Origin: Hydractinia symbiolongicarpus
Taxonomy: Eukaryota; Cnidaria; Hydrozoa; Anthoathecata; Hydractiniidae
Direction: 5' to 3'
Length of the DNA stretch: 64,000 nucleotides
NCBI RefSeq assembly: GCF_029227915.1
Contig: NC_079879.1
Location: 33,856,501-33,920,500 of the forward strand
Shown in pieces: positions 12,746 through 25,515 of the stretch (positions are counted from its first letter, which is position 1; every line of letters begins with the position of its first letter). A model generated the notes under the pieces. That model did no database searches. It had not been told where the DNA came from and worked only from the letters and a program-made list of their open reading frames with translations. A program made the position numbers and the translations under genes.

Positions 12746-13610
12746 CTTTTAAAGTTCTTTTAAATTTTACTTAGTTTATTGCTTGTAGAAATCTTGTACA
12801 TACATACATATATTTAGATGATTGAAAATATATAACCATCAACCTGCTTTTATTAATTTTCATAATGGCATCTAATAAAGGATTCTTGCAAGGAAAACAA
12901 TTTGGGAATATTGCAAACAAAATTCTTGGTTATTGTTGTTGACACGTAAAAAAAATAAGAAAATGTTGCGTAAGGAATAGAATAAATAAAAAATGCTTCT
13001 TTTGACTCTTTACTATGTCACATTTTAGACGGAAAAACACTCCTTCGCTTCCGACCAACGTCAAAAGACAAAACGGAGGGCGGGATGAGAAAGACAACAA
13101 AACAATGTTAAAGTGAATTGTAATATTCATGTTTACATGAGCTGATTTCACTGAACGAGTTCAATCCAAAGTGATGACTTCAACTGTCTTTTGTTTATTT
13201 TCTTCTTCTGTTTCTTTATTTGAATTTTCTTAAAAGATAAAATTATTTTAAATAATTTGTGGAAATAAGTTAGCTAGATGTGAAACATCGCTTTTTAACA
13301 ATATATACAAAACAACGTATAGTATCGGAACAGTATTGCTAATAATTTATTTGGTGTAATCAATGCAACAACATATGTCTCGTTACCCCAGACCTGTAAT
13401 AAAAATTGCTGTTCAGAAGCAGAATTATTTTTAAGTAGTTTTTTTTGACGGTATATCCGCAACGTCACTGTTACGTCGGGTATTCAGGGTTTCCTGCCTG
13501 CAATTATTGACCTATGAACCTACGTTCAATTTTCGTCTCCAGATGTCTAGCTTTTTATGTGACTCGTACAAAAAAATTCGCTTAAAGCGATTGATTAAAA
13601 ATGTAAAAAA
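12746..13610. other. Intergenic space between convergent genes
   Basis: It holds the 3' UTR of the SUEL gene, with an AATAAA at 12874-12879 about 130 bases after the stop codon that could be its polyadenylation signal, and the 3' UTR of CHAF1B on the other strand. No further gene was seen. Confidence 0.45.
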
Positions 13611-16600
13611 TTATTCATGACAACATATAAACGTACCATCAGTCTGGCTTTTTCCCTGTTGTTTTGTTGATTCGTTCTTGTTAGGTGTAGTCTGGCCGGT
13701 TGAACTAAAAGTTGCTAACGTCGTTACAATAGCTCGTTTCGGCTTTTTTTTCTCAGGTGTGGATTTCGTCGATGGAGTCAATATATTCTTTTGATTTACA
13801 GTATTAGTCTTTTTCGTTTCGTCGGTGAATGTGGTCAGTGTCGTAACAGAGACTTGTTTCGGTGCTTTGTGTTCAACTTTACTCGCTGCACCAGATATGT
13901 TGGTACAACCAGAAGCTTTATCATCGGCGGGTTTCTCGACAGAAAACGTCTCCAATGTAGTTACACTGGCACGTTTTGGCGGTTTTGGCGGGGACACAAG
14001 TGTCGGCGAAGCAAGACATGTAACAACTTGCGCCCTCTTTGCTGCTTTTGGAGTTGATTTTATGTTACTAGGGGACAGCATATTTTTGATATTTTGAGAT
14101 TTGGATTCTTGCACAACCGAACATTTGACTGCGGGAGATTTAAGTGTATCTGTAATAGCACAAAACAAAATGGATTTCATTCTTAAGATACGACTACACA
14201 TTTTTAACACCTTATCGAGTTAATCCAATTTATGTTTCCAAAGGTGATGGAAAAAAAGAACGAAAACTGGCGTCACAGGGCCAATCATAAGGTTACTGGA
14301 ATGATCACTAAGATAAGCTTTATTCACCAGTGATTTACATTTAGTCCTCTCAAAGGTAATTGCTATAAGAAGCTATCTACTTTCTTTATCGTATTTTCAT
14401 CAAGTTTTAAAATAGCTTGAAATATGTATTGTGAAAATTGTGAAAATGAGTACATGGAAAACGTAGTAAATTTTTACCTGGCGCGTTAGATGTTATAACT
14501 TTCTTTGGTTCAGAAGAACTTAACGGTGATGTATCTGATGGGCGTTTTCTTTTCCGCATGGGCGTCACAAATAATTTTTCTATGGTTGGCTGGTTTCGAT
14601 CGATGCTTTTCACAGTAGGCGTTTTCTCTTTCTTTTCTTCGCTTCTGGTAGGAGTTGCTTTTTCTACAAATTCAATTAGAATTTTCAGGAGGCGTTTCTG
14701 ACGCTCACAAGGAAGATTAAATAAACGCTGCTTTTAGTAAAATCACGGCAACAACAATAATAAAGGTATATCTAAGAACGTTAAATGTTAATTGTACATA
14801 AGTAGACAAATTACTACCAATACCACAAAACATCAGACAATCAGCAAACAAGAAAATAAAAAACAATAATTTTTAAATTTCTTATGTTCTTTCACAACTG
14901 TAAAGCATCGTGTGTTTTAACAACACACCTTACAAGCAACACTTAGATTAAGATATTTAATAATATTCAATCTTACGGTTTTCTACAGGCGTTGTTACAT
15001 CCAATTTCTCGCTCTCCACTTTCTTATTCTCCTTTTTCTTGGTGTCTTTTTTTGCTGCTTTTCTAATCTGAGCTTGTGTGACCTGGTATTTAATGGGATC
15101 GTACAAAATGGGCGTACCCAACTCTCCGTCATCAAACTTTACAAACGAACAGTAACCATCTGTGGAAGAGATCACGACGTACTTTCCATCTGAAGACCTA
15201 AACAAAAGAGATGAAACTAAAAATACGGTTTTGAACCTCCATTTGCAGTCGAATTTATAACTTTTTCTAGCAATCGTAAGCATAAACAAAGAAAAATGTC
15301 AGCAGTTACAGATAACATTTAAAGCGTTTTTAATAGAAGTTTACTAAAAACACAGATATCTGACAAGGTTTCGACTGTTCGCACACCCATTTTCACACTG
15401 ATGTCATAGAGTTGCTTTCTTACCACGTGATATCTGTTAACGAGGCGTAATGCATGTTCGCACAATGCGCAATCGGATGCTCGTGTTGAGTGTCGTAAAA
15501 TGTAATTGCGTCTAAACTCGCCACAGCGTAAACCATACGATATGGTACTCTACAAAACAAAGTTTAATTAACACAGAGTCCAAACAATGAATTACACAAT
15601 ACTAACGCTTTTTCTCCATTTGACTCCATTTAACTAAATTAGAGATTTTGTCCAAGTTCGCGAGCGCTAACAAGAATTTCCAAAAATCTTGTTAATAATA
15701 TAATAAAAATATCACGAAATTTTCGTGAGATTTTTGCGCTCGAGGAAAAAATGCAGTTGAATGAAATAGAGCCTGAAGTCTCTGACTGTTGAAGTGTCCA
15801 TTTTTGATTAAAGTTGCGCAAAAATAACCATTTATAAGCATTTGGATTTCTGTTTCTTTATCCTAACAAGTGTTGAAATGTAATTATTCAAACCCAAACA
15901 TTTAAATAAAAAAATTAAACTGTAGTTTTTATTTAAGAATACATAGGCATGAGTACAAAATAAACATTATTGCTTGCTTTTAAAATGTTGCCTATTCGTG
16001 TTGGATAACTCAACATTTTTCTGAGCTAATGTATACTGGTTCATGTTAAAAAGATGATCATCAAAATCAATCATATTTTTTTCATTGTTGGTACATTGTC
16101 CTTACTTAAAATATTCATTGTTTTCTTTAATAGGTGTAAAATTTTCTTTATCTTCGCGTAACTCGTACACAATAGGTGAACATTTGACAGCAACCGTAGC
16201 TTTCTTACTGCCAGGTAAGTGGCGTATTGGCCTAAAATCAACAAAAAAACAGGTACTATGGTATATATATTCACATCACACAAGTTTAATTTTGCTTAAA
16301 ATATGCTTATGATATGTTACAGTTTATACACTTAGAGCAAGGAGGTTTAAAGAGAGAAACCTCCTTGCTTAAAGCTACCGTAAATACTCAACGAAGCCTC
16401 CCAGGGCTTATTTGTAAGATATGATTTTAAGAAAAGATATGACATGCTTCGGGGTAAATGCGTGGGTTACAATGTAAGATTAATCTTTCCGAAGACTAGT
16501 TTTACGAAGGAAGGACTGTTCACGATATGATCAAAAAGAAATAAATAGCTGAAAATATAGTAGTACGATGTATTGAAATATACAAGTTACGAGAAAATGA

Positions 16601-19600
16601 CAATAAGATATTTTCACACTTTTCACGAATTTTGCGGATAGTAGAATTTTCGCGCAGATTTTTGCGAATAGTATCTTTCGTTATTTTTCGATTTAATTCC
16701 GTAAAAATAAAAAAAAGTCGCGAGGTTAATCTCGTGACTAATTAGTTCCTTAAGGATATGATGTCGTGTTTCTTACCACTTATAATGTCCTCTTGCAAAT
16801 ACATAAGTTGTTTTTTTCGGTTTTTGTTCTCCATCACACAAACCAGCTAAAGAAATAACCAAAAAGTAGAAAAAGTATATAGTAACGCAAATTTTAACTT
16901 TTGGAGATTCTATTTTAATGGCTCGCTCTTCATTCCTTCTAATTGTAACTATTACTTGCAAATGATAGATTTAAAATATGTTAGATACAAGTAATCGGCC
17001 TTAAACTATATTAAAAGTGCGCCGAAGTTGGGATTCGAACCTGCAACCTTTTACAATTCGAATACTCTACCATAATATAAAAACCATGTCCTTCGATAGT
17101 GCAAAAAGCGTTATGAATCAACGCAACATTTAACAACTGGAATGATCTCAAACACCTAAACTTTTGTACCTGGCAAAAACAAGAAAGAACCATCCGGCGA
17201 GAATGTACATCTTCGAAAGAATGACTGCATTGTTTCATCCATGAACATTCGGGAGTATTTAGATTTTGTTAACTAAGATTTAATAATATACAAATTAGAA
17301 CTATTTATTAACGTTCCAGGTGTATGCCACTGTCAAGGTTTTTCAGGTCTATGATTAAGTTTTAGTTATAACTTTAAGGTTCTTAAGCATACAGTTACAT
17401 GGAAAATACCCAGGTACAACTAATATTCATAAAAACAACCGAAAAACGTATAAAAAGGTAAAAAAAGTATTAACAAGACTACAAACATAACGGATTTCTT
17501 AGAAGTCCATGCGTCACAATTACAAAAGTTTTCCTCAAGAGACTAATAGATATTTAGGTTAGCCACTATTTCTAGAGTAAAGTTTGAGGAAATTTAATGA
17601 GAATATTCAAGCATTTTTAAGAAGATGATATTTGTTAGAAAAAAATGAGGGCATTTCTATATTTTTCTAAAGAAATTGAGAAGATTTAAGAAGATTTTAA
17701 AGGTAACGCAATTGGAGCAGTTTTAAGGGGACTTTTAAAAGTTTAACAAGGGGTGAAAATCCTGATATTTAATATTTGATATTCATTCAGGTATTTAAGT
17801 CACGTAGGTTGATATTAATGTTTTAAGTTTTCAAGGTTTTTAGGGTCGCCTTGTTTGTATTCAGACTTTTATCCGGTAGATTTTCTTCAGAATTTAGTTG
17901 ATAAATTTCTGAAGTGAATGTGAAGTAAGAATATTTATTTTCTAACAAATAAATCACTATATAGCTGCTAGTGAATAAAGTGCGGATGACAATCTGCAAT
18001 AAGCTTCGTTGTAAGTAACAATTATTAACTTTTAGTATTGCAGCTAGTATTTATTTGTCACAAAATTCAGAAAATTTACTATGAGGTTAGTCGCAAACGT
18101 TGCTAATATTTTGTTGAAAGTCACACACTATTTTTCGTGGTAATAATTATCATATTCTCACCATTTTTTATTATTTTGATTCTATATAAAGGGTATGCCA
18201 GTAAAATATTATTCACATACGTCCTGCAGTGGTATACTATATTCGTATATGCAAGGATGCAGCAGTATGTTAATTGTTAACTTGAATAAAATAAGCTCAA
18301 ATATCCTACCTGGCCATTCTTTTTATACACGGTTGTGTTTTTGTGAATATTATGCATGCACCTGTGACTTGTGGTTTGGTACAAACGACAAGATCTGAAA
18401 ATAAAGTACAGCATAAGTGATTTTGGCACGTGTGCAACAGAAAGTGAACGTCAAGTGTTTTAGATGTGATTTTATTCAGTTTCTCTATATTGGTCAACTT
18501 CTTATTAGATTTGTTATATGTTATCAATAGCACGCATTGATTAATCAACTGTGTGTTGAGGAGTGCACGGCTCTCCTCAAAAGATGATGTAAGATGATTG
18601 CTTATATGGTCGGATGTCAGAAAAGAAAACACTAACTTATTTTATAATGCTGAAAAGTATCATGTCTAGCTTATGACATGTCTAGACAACTACACTGGTA
18701 AAACCGCAAATGTAATTAGATTGGATGTTTTTTTAGGTAATACATATTTCTAGGCTTTTAAGAGATACAACTTCAGGGTTAATAAATGTTTATCTAACTC
18801 TGTTGGTTTTTATTGACTTTACATTTCTTGCTATGTTCAGGGCGTTTTTAACAGTGTTGTTCATCCAATAAGAACGGTTATTAAAGGAGTTTAAAGGAGT
18901 TTAAAATTATTAACTTGTAGTTGGTTTTAATAAATTATTAATAAAAATATTGCTAACCTGTCACTTGAATGGGTGGCAACATAAAAGTTGCGTGGATCCC
19001 AACATACACCTTGTACGTAATGCTTGTGATCAGTTAATATTTTTTGACTTTGACCTAACAAAAAGCAAATGTTGGTGTTATTTCTTTTACTGCAAACTAA
19101 ACATGTGTCTCTCTACAAACACTCTTTAAAGCATTTCCTATGGAATACATTATTAAAAAATTATTCTAAAAGTATAATTGGTAAAGATCATGATTCGACC
19201 AGCATCTGATCTATATGTTATTACACCTAGAAACTTGCATTATCACAGAGCTAAACTCGTCTTAAGGTATGCAGAAAATATTTTTGCACAAAAAAGCAAA
19301 TGTTTCATTTATTTTCATTGGTTAAAATGCAACCTCACAGAGTAAATCACTATTTTATGCTGACCGGTCAACGACTATGTTATGTTTGTAATAACTACAT
19401 ACCTTTTACAGCATCCCATAATATGGCACTATTATCTACAGAGCCTGATATAAGCTTTGTACTATCAGGAGACCATGCTAAGTCGTACACATCTTCAATG
19501 TGACCCCTAAAAAAGTTTTAGGTGTAGTTGAGAGACGGTTGTGCTTTGTGAAGTTCACTTTAAACAATAACACACAACATTCATACACAATAAGAAAACC

Positions 19601-22600
19601 ATGTTCTTTCACTTTGAAACATATCTGCCATATGGACATCCCTTTAAAAAGGAACATCTTTCGAAAAGTTTATTCCAGAGGGTTTTCGTTCTTATTTTTT
19701 CCATACCTTAACATTTTATGAACCATCCAAGATTCTTTATTAACAATACCATTGTCCTCAAAAATGTCAGGAGAGCATTTTTCATTTTCATTTAATTTCC
19801 ACAAAATGATTGTACCATCTAATAACAAAATTTAAAATAAAAAACATTTTTTCGAATTTTAAAAGGTTTTAAAGAATCTTCTGCATACTTACCATCACCT
19901 GCTGAAGCAAGAAATTTTCCTAAAAAATTGAAAAATATATATTAAATTGTAATGTTCATTATTATATATCAATTCAGAACATAACCTGAAGGAACATAAA
20001 AAATAAAAAAATTTATACAAAAGAAACAAAAAGAAATAATGGTTAAAATCAATAGATGATGGCAGAGAACAGCATTGTTGAACAAGAAAAACACTGTATT
20101 TGATTTTCAAGAATTCATATCATAAAGTTAATTTGCAAAACTTCCAGCAAAACCAAGGGCAGGTCTTACTTTTATTTCTCATATACTATGTCTTACAGGA
20201 GAGAGTGAAAAATTTGACAAGTATATCATCTAGGCTTTCTTTTTGATATGATATATACAGCACGTAAAATAAATATTTGACGACTGCCGGTCATACTGAC
20301 CGCCAAAGATCCAAAACAGGTGGTCAAATTGAATTTTTAGGCGGTCAAAAAATATATGCGATTCCTTGCGCAACAGTTTTAATTATGAAATTTGGTTCCA
20401 CCCAGATGTAAGAAAGTTAAAAAGCCCTGGGTTCAAACTTTTCTCTCTATTAAAAAATAAATAAACAAGCGGCGAAGCCTTTTATTTGTAGTCACAATGG
20501 TAGCATTTTAGTTAGCTATTTACGAAAGGTAAAAAAATCAAAAGAAATGTACATATATGAATCAAAGGGAAATAAAAGTGAAGCGAGATATTTAGATTAT
20601 TATCTATTCTTAACAAAAGATACAGAACAGAAACGATCGCCGATCAGTCTGACCACTCTCAACATGATCCTGATGGTCAATCAACAAAATTTGTCGGTCA
20701 GTGACCGTTGACCGGCCGTTATTTTTAGCACTGATATACAATGATAGGATTTGTATGCGGTTTTTTATCAATATTGCAGTAATTTTAAAGTTCCAAATGA
20801 GCATAGTTTTTCTTTCACCACTTGCCCAGGAACTACTTACTGAACTTTAAATGTATAGATCAAACAAAACAAACCAATTCATTTGAAAGAAAAGGTTTAC
20901 AAATGCTTGTTTAGTTTATATACATCAACATCAGCAGGACAATGAACAATGTGTCATTTAATATGGCCTGCATTATCAAATTTTTATGCAGAAACTTTAG
21001 TTGTACAATAATAGCCTTTACTATTTATGTTTAAATGATTAATTCATTGTGCAATAACGGAATAAGAACAAAAGAGAATGATTGGAGAACCACGATGTTG
21101 TCAACTAGAAACTGATAGGTACAAACCCCATGTATTCTGCATCTAATATATAAGTAAGAATACATAAAATTTTATGTGATAAGATTTTTTTTTAACCCCA
21201 GAGAATTATTAAAAGCATGATTAAGGTTTTCTTTAGAAGTAAACATTTATTTCCTAGGTGGTCATTCTTTTTTTATATTGCTCTAAAACAACAGATTTAA
21301 TGTTTTTTATCTGAATTTCCCTTGGGTTATAAAACACATTTAAAGCTACAGGTGTAGCCAACATTTTAAACATCACATTTGACTATTGTAAATATTTGTA
21401 GGGTATATATGTCAAAATATTTCTGAAGTTTTGCCCAAAATTTTTTAAGTTTTCTAGGTTCCTTCTACCTTGTAGAACACTGACCCTTAAAACTTGTAAC
21501 ATAAAAAAAACTTTGCTGGTTCTCTTTACCTAGATTAGAGTTTCAAAAATTTGTTCTTGCCTTACCATTTGGTGAAAATCGTACAACATTTACTGGTTTT
21601 GCGTGACGATCAAGATTTGCAAGAAATTCTATTCCAATACTAATATCATCATCTGCCTTTTCTTTGATTCTCCAAATCTAAACAATAAAAATTGCTTAGT
21701 AGAAAAGATAAATGTTTTTTTAAAAGGGTTTTAGCTTAAAATACACAACAGGCCTTGCCATGAGTCGTGAGCAATTGCTCGCGCCCACGTAGTGCTCGCG
21801 TAAATGCTCGTTAACCGAGCATTCTATTTCTCGCGTAAATATTAACATTTTGAGATAAGTGAAAACGTTTTTCTCAAGAATTCATTGGTCTTTTAAGTGA
21901 AATTCCTGCACGAACGCTCAACCTGAAACTAAAAAGATATTTGGTGTGATTATTTTCCACCCATCGTGCAAAAGTTCATTCGCCATTTTGTAAAACGCGT
22001 GCCATACGGGCAGATAGATAGATAGATAGATAGATGTGCATATTTTACATGGCTAGCCTCACAATTATCGAGGGATATATCCTGTCTATTATTTCCAGGA
22101 GGGGCCATGGCTTAGAAGGAGAGTCCTAGAGTATTTAATGCTCATTTTGAGCGACGCAGACCCAATTAGGGCCCGCGCTCTACTAGACAACTCCCGGCAA
22201 CATCCAACAGCCCACACAGTGTGCCATCTTCCCAATTTCCCTCACATGGCTTGAGTTAACCCGGGGCTATGGTAACATTCACTCGCCCATGTTGAATCGC
22301 CGTCAAGAGGAATCGAACCCCAGTCTCCCGCACAGAGTACGAGAGCTATAAACACTTATTTACGGCGCCACGAGCACGCGCCACGGGCATTAAGGTTAAT
22401 CTTTGTTGCGCATTTATTTTGCAGTAGAAAAGTGGGGGCGTTTTAAATCGTGAACCCCAAACACGATGATCGAGCGTCTACTGGTATAGCGACTTTCTCA
22501 ATCTTAACTTCCTTTTCTACATGTCAGAAATAGTATGCATGACTGTACTGTCGTTTTCATAAATTTATTGTTTATTTTTCAGCAAATAGAAAAAAATATG

Positions 22601-23755
22601 CTTTGTTTTCAAATTAAAAAAAATCTTTATCTGCATGGTTTAAATAAAACTTCAGGTACATAAAATTTATACAGAAAAAAAAAATTATACCGCACGTGGA
22701 TTTCGTTTTTAAAATTGTTTGAATAACAGTTGCGGCATAAAGAAAATAATCCATTAAATTTGGACCTGCTATGGTTTCCAATTGTTTCGTCAAATGAAGA
22801 AATTATCTACAATTAAATCCATGATAAATTGTCTGTTCCGCCTGTAAGTGCAGTTTTGCAGACTTGCGTCATCCGTGCTTCGTCGGCGTTTACCTCCGCA
22901 TTAGTTAAGAACCGCATGGCTGGATTTCTTGTGTAAGACCTGGTTACCAACGACGAAGGGGCCAGGCAAAAGAGATTTATGTCTACATAGTTTTTTAACT
23001 AAGTCAGGAGTCGGTGAATTAGCTAGGATGGTCAGGTTGGCTATGAATAGGCTTGCTCGTGGATTTCAAGGACCAGGACTATTCAATAATTCTGAGATCT
23101 AAAAGTGTCCGACCAAGACGGAAATCTATCGGACGTTTTAACCGATGAAAGTTCTAAGCAAGCCACGGACATGTCCGACCAAACTGGAAATGTGGCAGGC
23201 ATTTTAATCACACGCCTGAAACGATTTAGGTGTGTGCCAAGGCGCACGCCTCTCCTGAAAAAGATGCCCTGAGAGACTAAATGTAAAGTTTTTTTAGCGA
23301 AAAATATGGCGAGCAAAATTGCTCGCGTGGACACTCTGACGCGAGCAATTAATTGCACGGGAGGTTATTTGCTCATGGCAAGGCCTGCACAAACTTGTTG
23401 TTAACACAAAAATAAAAATCTGATCAAAGATAATTTTTTTACCAGAGAAATTAAAAACCCACAGAAATTGGTATTACCATTAACATATCACTGACTTTCA
23501 TGTTGTCAATTATCTTTTCTTCAGATATCACATGATTTTATACCAACAAACAATTTTTTTTAAAAAAATGTCACGTAAAACAGTGAAAAATTACATTTTC
23601 GTGCAAATCTAGCTCTAAAGTAGAGAAAATTAACACATTACCTTAACAGTGAAGTCAGCACCACATGACGCCAATTTCCATGTTTGAGGGCAAAAATCAA
23701 CACTGAAAATTGGTTCCTTTTGGTGCCACGATATTTCTGGAGTGAAAAGTTTCAT
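13611..23755 (-). CDS. CHAF1B: Chromatin assembly factor 1 subunit B (CAF-1 p60)
   Basis: Fourteen coding exons on the minus strand, 5' to 3': 23642-23755, 21566-21677, 19893-19919, 19707-19818, 19403-19506, 18958-19054, 18310-18394, 17170-17272, 16777-16846, 16106-16231, 15424-15549, 14977-15197, 14478-14663 and 13611-14149. All have GT/AG ends and matching phases and give 673 residues. The start has the family's [17 protein letters not shown]40 propeller signatures follow: [77 protein letters not shown] and [11 protein letters not shown]. With p150 and RbAp48, p60 deposits H3-H4 behind the replication fork, working with PCNA and ASF1. The tail (about 390-673) is basic and carries four KR/KQ-x-x-V-TTL-x-TF-like repeats. 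A 5' UTR exon boundary is at 23763. Introns host several transposons. It is longer than human p60 (559). Confidence 0.95.
20258..20733. repeat. Inverted-repeat element in a CHAF1B intron
   Basis: Imperfect terminal inverted repeats of about 40 bp, with left phrases CAGCACGTAAAATAA and CCGGTCATACTGACCG and the right end in reverse complement CAGTGCTAAAAATAACGGCC. The interior is rich in GGTCA/TGACC blocks. Flanks read ATATA on both sides, a possible target duplication in AT-rich surroundings. No ORF of note, so a non-autonomous DNA element is likely. Confidence 0.6.
21749..23387. mobile_element. 1.6 kb DNA-transposon relic with CAGG...CCTG ends, hosting a SINE
   Basis: Perfect 16 bp terminal inverted repeats CAGGCCTTGCCATGAG occur at 21749-21764 and, inverted, at 23372-23387. 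Subterminal GAGCAATTGCTCGCG-type inverted blocks follow on both sides. CACAA flanks both ends (21744-21748 and 23388-23392), consistent with a 5 bp target duplication. No transposase was recognised. A minus-strand SINE (22013-22371) is nested inside, so this element inserted first. It lies in the first coding intron of CHAF1B. Confidence 0.72.
22013..22371 (-). mobile_element. tRNA-derived SINE, copy 1, (ATCT)n tail
   Basis: Reverse-strand copy of the element also present at 24283 and 28154. The head is tRNA-like, with a diverged A box and a B box GGTTCGATTCC, followed by a unique body (CCATAGCCCCGGGTTAAC, GTTGCCGGGAGTTGTC) and an ATCT microsatellite tail, seen on + as GATAGATA at 22013. It is nested in the 21749-23387 transposon. 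Confidence 0.85.
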
Positions 23756-24282
23756 ATCAAGATCTAAAATTACAGGACAAAAAAAACTGTTAAAACTGAA
23801 TGGTAAATCTCCTATATATCTAAATCCTTTTTTTCTCGTGGCAAACACAGTATAAGTCATAATCTTCAAAGCTATGCAGGGCTAATGGCCTAATGGCCTT
23901 ATCTCTAGACTTTGATACCTAGTTCCTTAATCTACTCTGATGTCAATTTATTATGCATTGTTCTCTTTACACCTTTCTTATGCCTGTCAAGTATGAGGAC
24001 AAATTCTGAACTGTCATACCATTAATTTCTTTAAACTGCAAAAGAGTTGTGTCAGACTGTTTAATTGTTCCAGATTTGACTTGCCTTTTTCTCCCCTTTT
24101 CTTTGACTCGAAAATTCTAAAACTTTCTGACCTTAGCTACAATATCTTACTTGTTTGAAAAAATTTTAAAAATCTCTTTCTCCTCCTAACATTGCTAATA
24201 GCTTCAACCTTCCCTTTTACACAAATCTTCATGTCAGCCAAATTGCAGAACAACTAAATAAAGGTTAGACTCAGTTGTTTTA

Positions 24283-24640
24283 GTGGCGCCGTAGATTAGT
24301 GGTTATAGCTCTCGTACTCTGTGCGGGCGACCGGGGTTCGATTCCTCTTGACGGCGATTCAACATGGGCGAGTGAATGTTACCATAGCCCCGGGTTAACC
24401 CAAGCCATGTGAGGGAAATTGGGGAGATGGCACACTATGTGGGCCGTTGGATGTTGCCGGGAGTTGTCTAGTAGAGCGCGGGTCCTAATTGGGTCTGCGT
24501 AGCTCACAATGAGCATTAAATACTCTAGGACTCTCCATCTAAGCCATGGCCCCTCCTGGAAATAATAGACAGGGTATATCCCTCGATATTTGTGAGGCTA
24601 GCCATGTAAAATATGCACATCTATCTATCTATCTATCTAT
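24283..24640 (+). mobile_element. tRNA-derived SINE, copy 2, (ATCT)n tail
   Basis: It begins GTGGCGCCGTAGATTAGTGG, with an A-box-like TAGATTAGTGG and a B box GGTTCGATTCC about 40 bases on, so a pol III promoter can be read. The body matches copy 3 almost base for base and the tail is (ATCT)n at 24619-24640. The tRNA-like head folds plausibly but is embedded in a 350 bp repeat, so it is a SINE rather than a tRNA gene. Confidence 0.88.
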
Positions 24641-25057
24641 TAATCTATTGCTCATTGGAACGAGTTGTATCTGTCTTCTCCAGGCCAGGATCTTGCCTCA
24701 GTTATAAAAAATCGCCATAGTCAAGCCTAAGTCCATAACTTGGAAACGAGGTAGTGATGTCAGTTCTTTTTTTACCGCATGGGTAACTAAGGCCCACCTG
24801 GGACTAAATTGGGTAAGTTTCTCTGAACTTGTTTTGAAACGGATGGGTTTAAAAAAAAATTTTAAAACAAAGTATTTCTGTAACCATTTGTCATGTTTGT
24901 GGCGAACTATCCATTTTAGAAATGCAACATAAAAACATTGCCCATCTTTTTACATTAGTGATCAACTTTACACAGCAGCTCAGTTTTGCAAAGGCATTTT
25001 TCACATTTTATTAGTTTTGCATATGAAGGATCCCTTATAACTCATCCCCAAAATAGT

Positions 25058-25515
25058 CAGTTCAGGATTCAAAAAGGGAAACCACTACCCATCTGGGAAG
25101 CGGTTTCCCATTTGGGAAACTTCACGGTTTTCCATTAGGGAAACAGTTACCCTAAACAGGCCAGAAATACGGCAATGGTTTCCCATTTAAGGAAACCACC
25201 AAAATAAAAAGGAATCTGCACACGAGCTGCTTAAGAAGCGCACTACAAATTTTTAACCAATAGAAAGGGAATATCTTCCCGCAAATTTTCAGCGAAGGAA
25301 AAAAAATTATGGTAGCCTCTTTCCCCAATTCCATAAAATGGTTCTGAGAATGGGTAAAGGTTTCCCAAAGGAGAAACCCAAATTAAAATCTAATTTAAGA
25401 ATTTAAAAATTTAAAAAACAGTTTCCTATATGGGAAGCCATTTCCCTATATGACATGGGAATTTCCCTATAAAACATGGGAAACCGTTTCCCTTTTAGTG
25501 TCATATCCCGAACTG
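25058..25515. mobile_element. MITE built of GGGAAAC motifs, CAGTTC...GAACTG ends
   Basis: Terminal inverted repeats: CAGTTCAGGAT then AAAAAGGGAAACC at the left; GGGAAACCGTTTCCC, then ATCCCGAACTG at the right. Internally the motif GGGAAAC or its complement GTTTCCC recurs at least eight times. No ORF of interest. It is probably a non-autonomous DNA element whose subterminal repeats are transposase-binding sites (inference). Confidence 0.68.

Noticed and set aside
13791-14097. Two plus-strand frames of about 90 codons
   Set aside because: They are antisense shadows of the repetitive last exon of CHAF1B.
24283-24356. tRNA gene at the SINE heads
   Set aside because: The tRNA-like head with A and B boxes is attached to a shared 280 bp body and ATCT tail in three copies, so it is a SINE promoter, not a tRNA gene.
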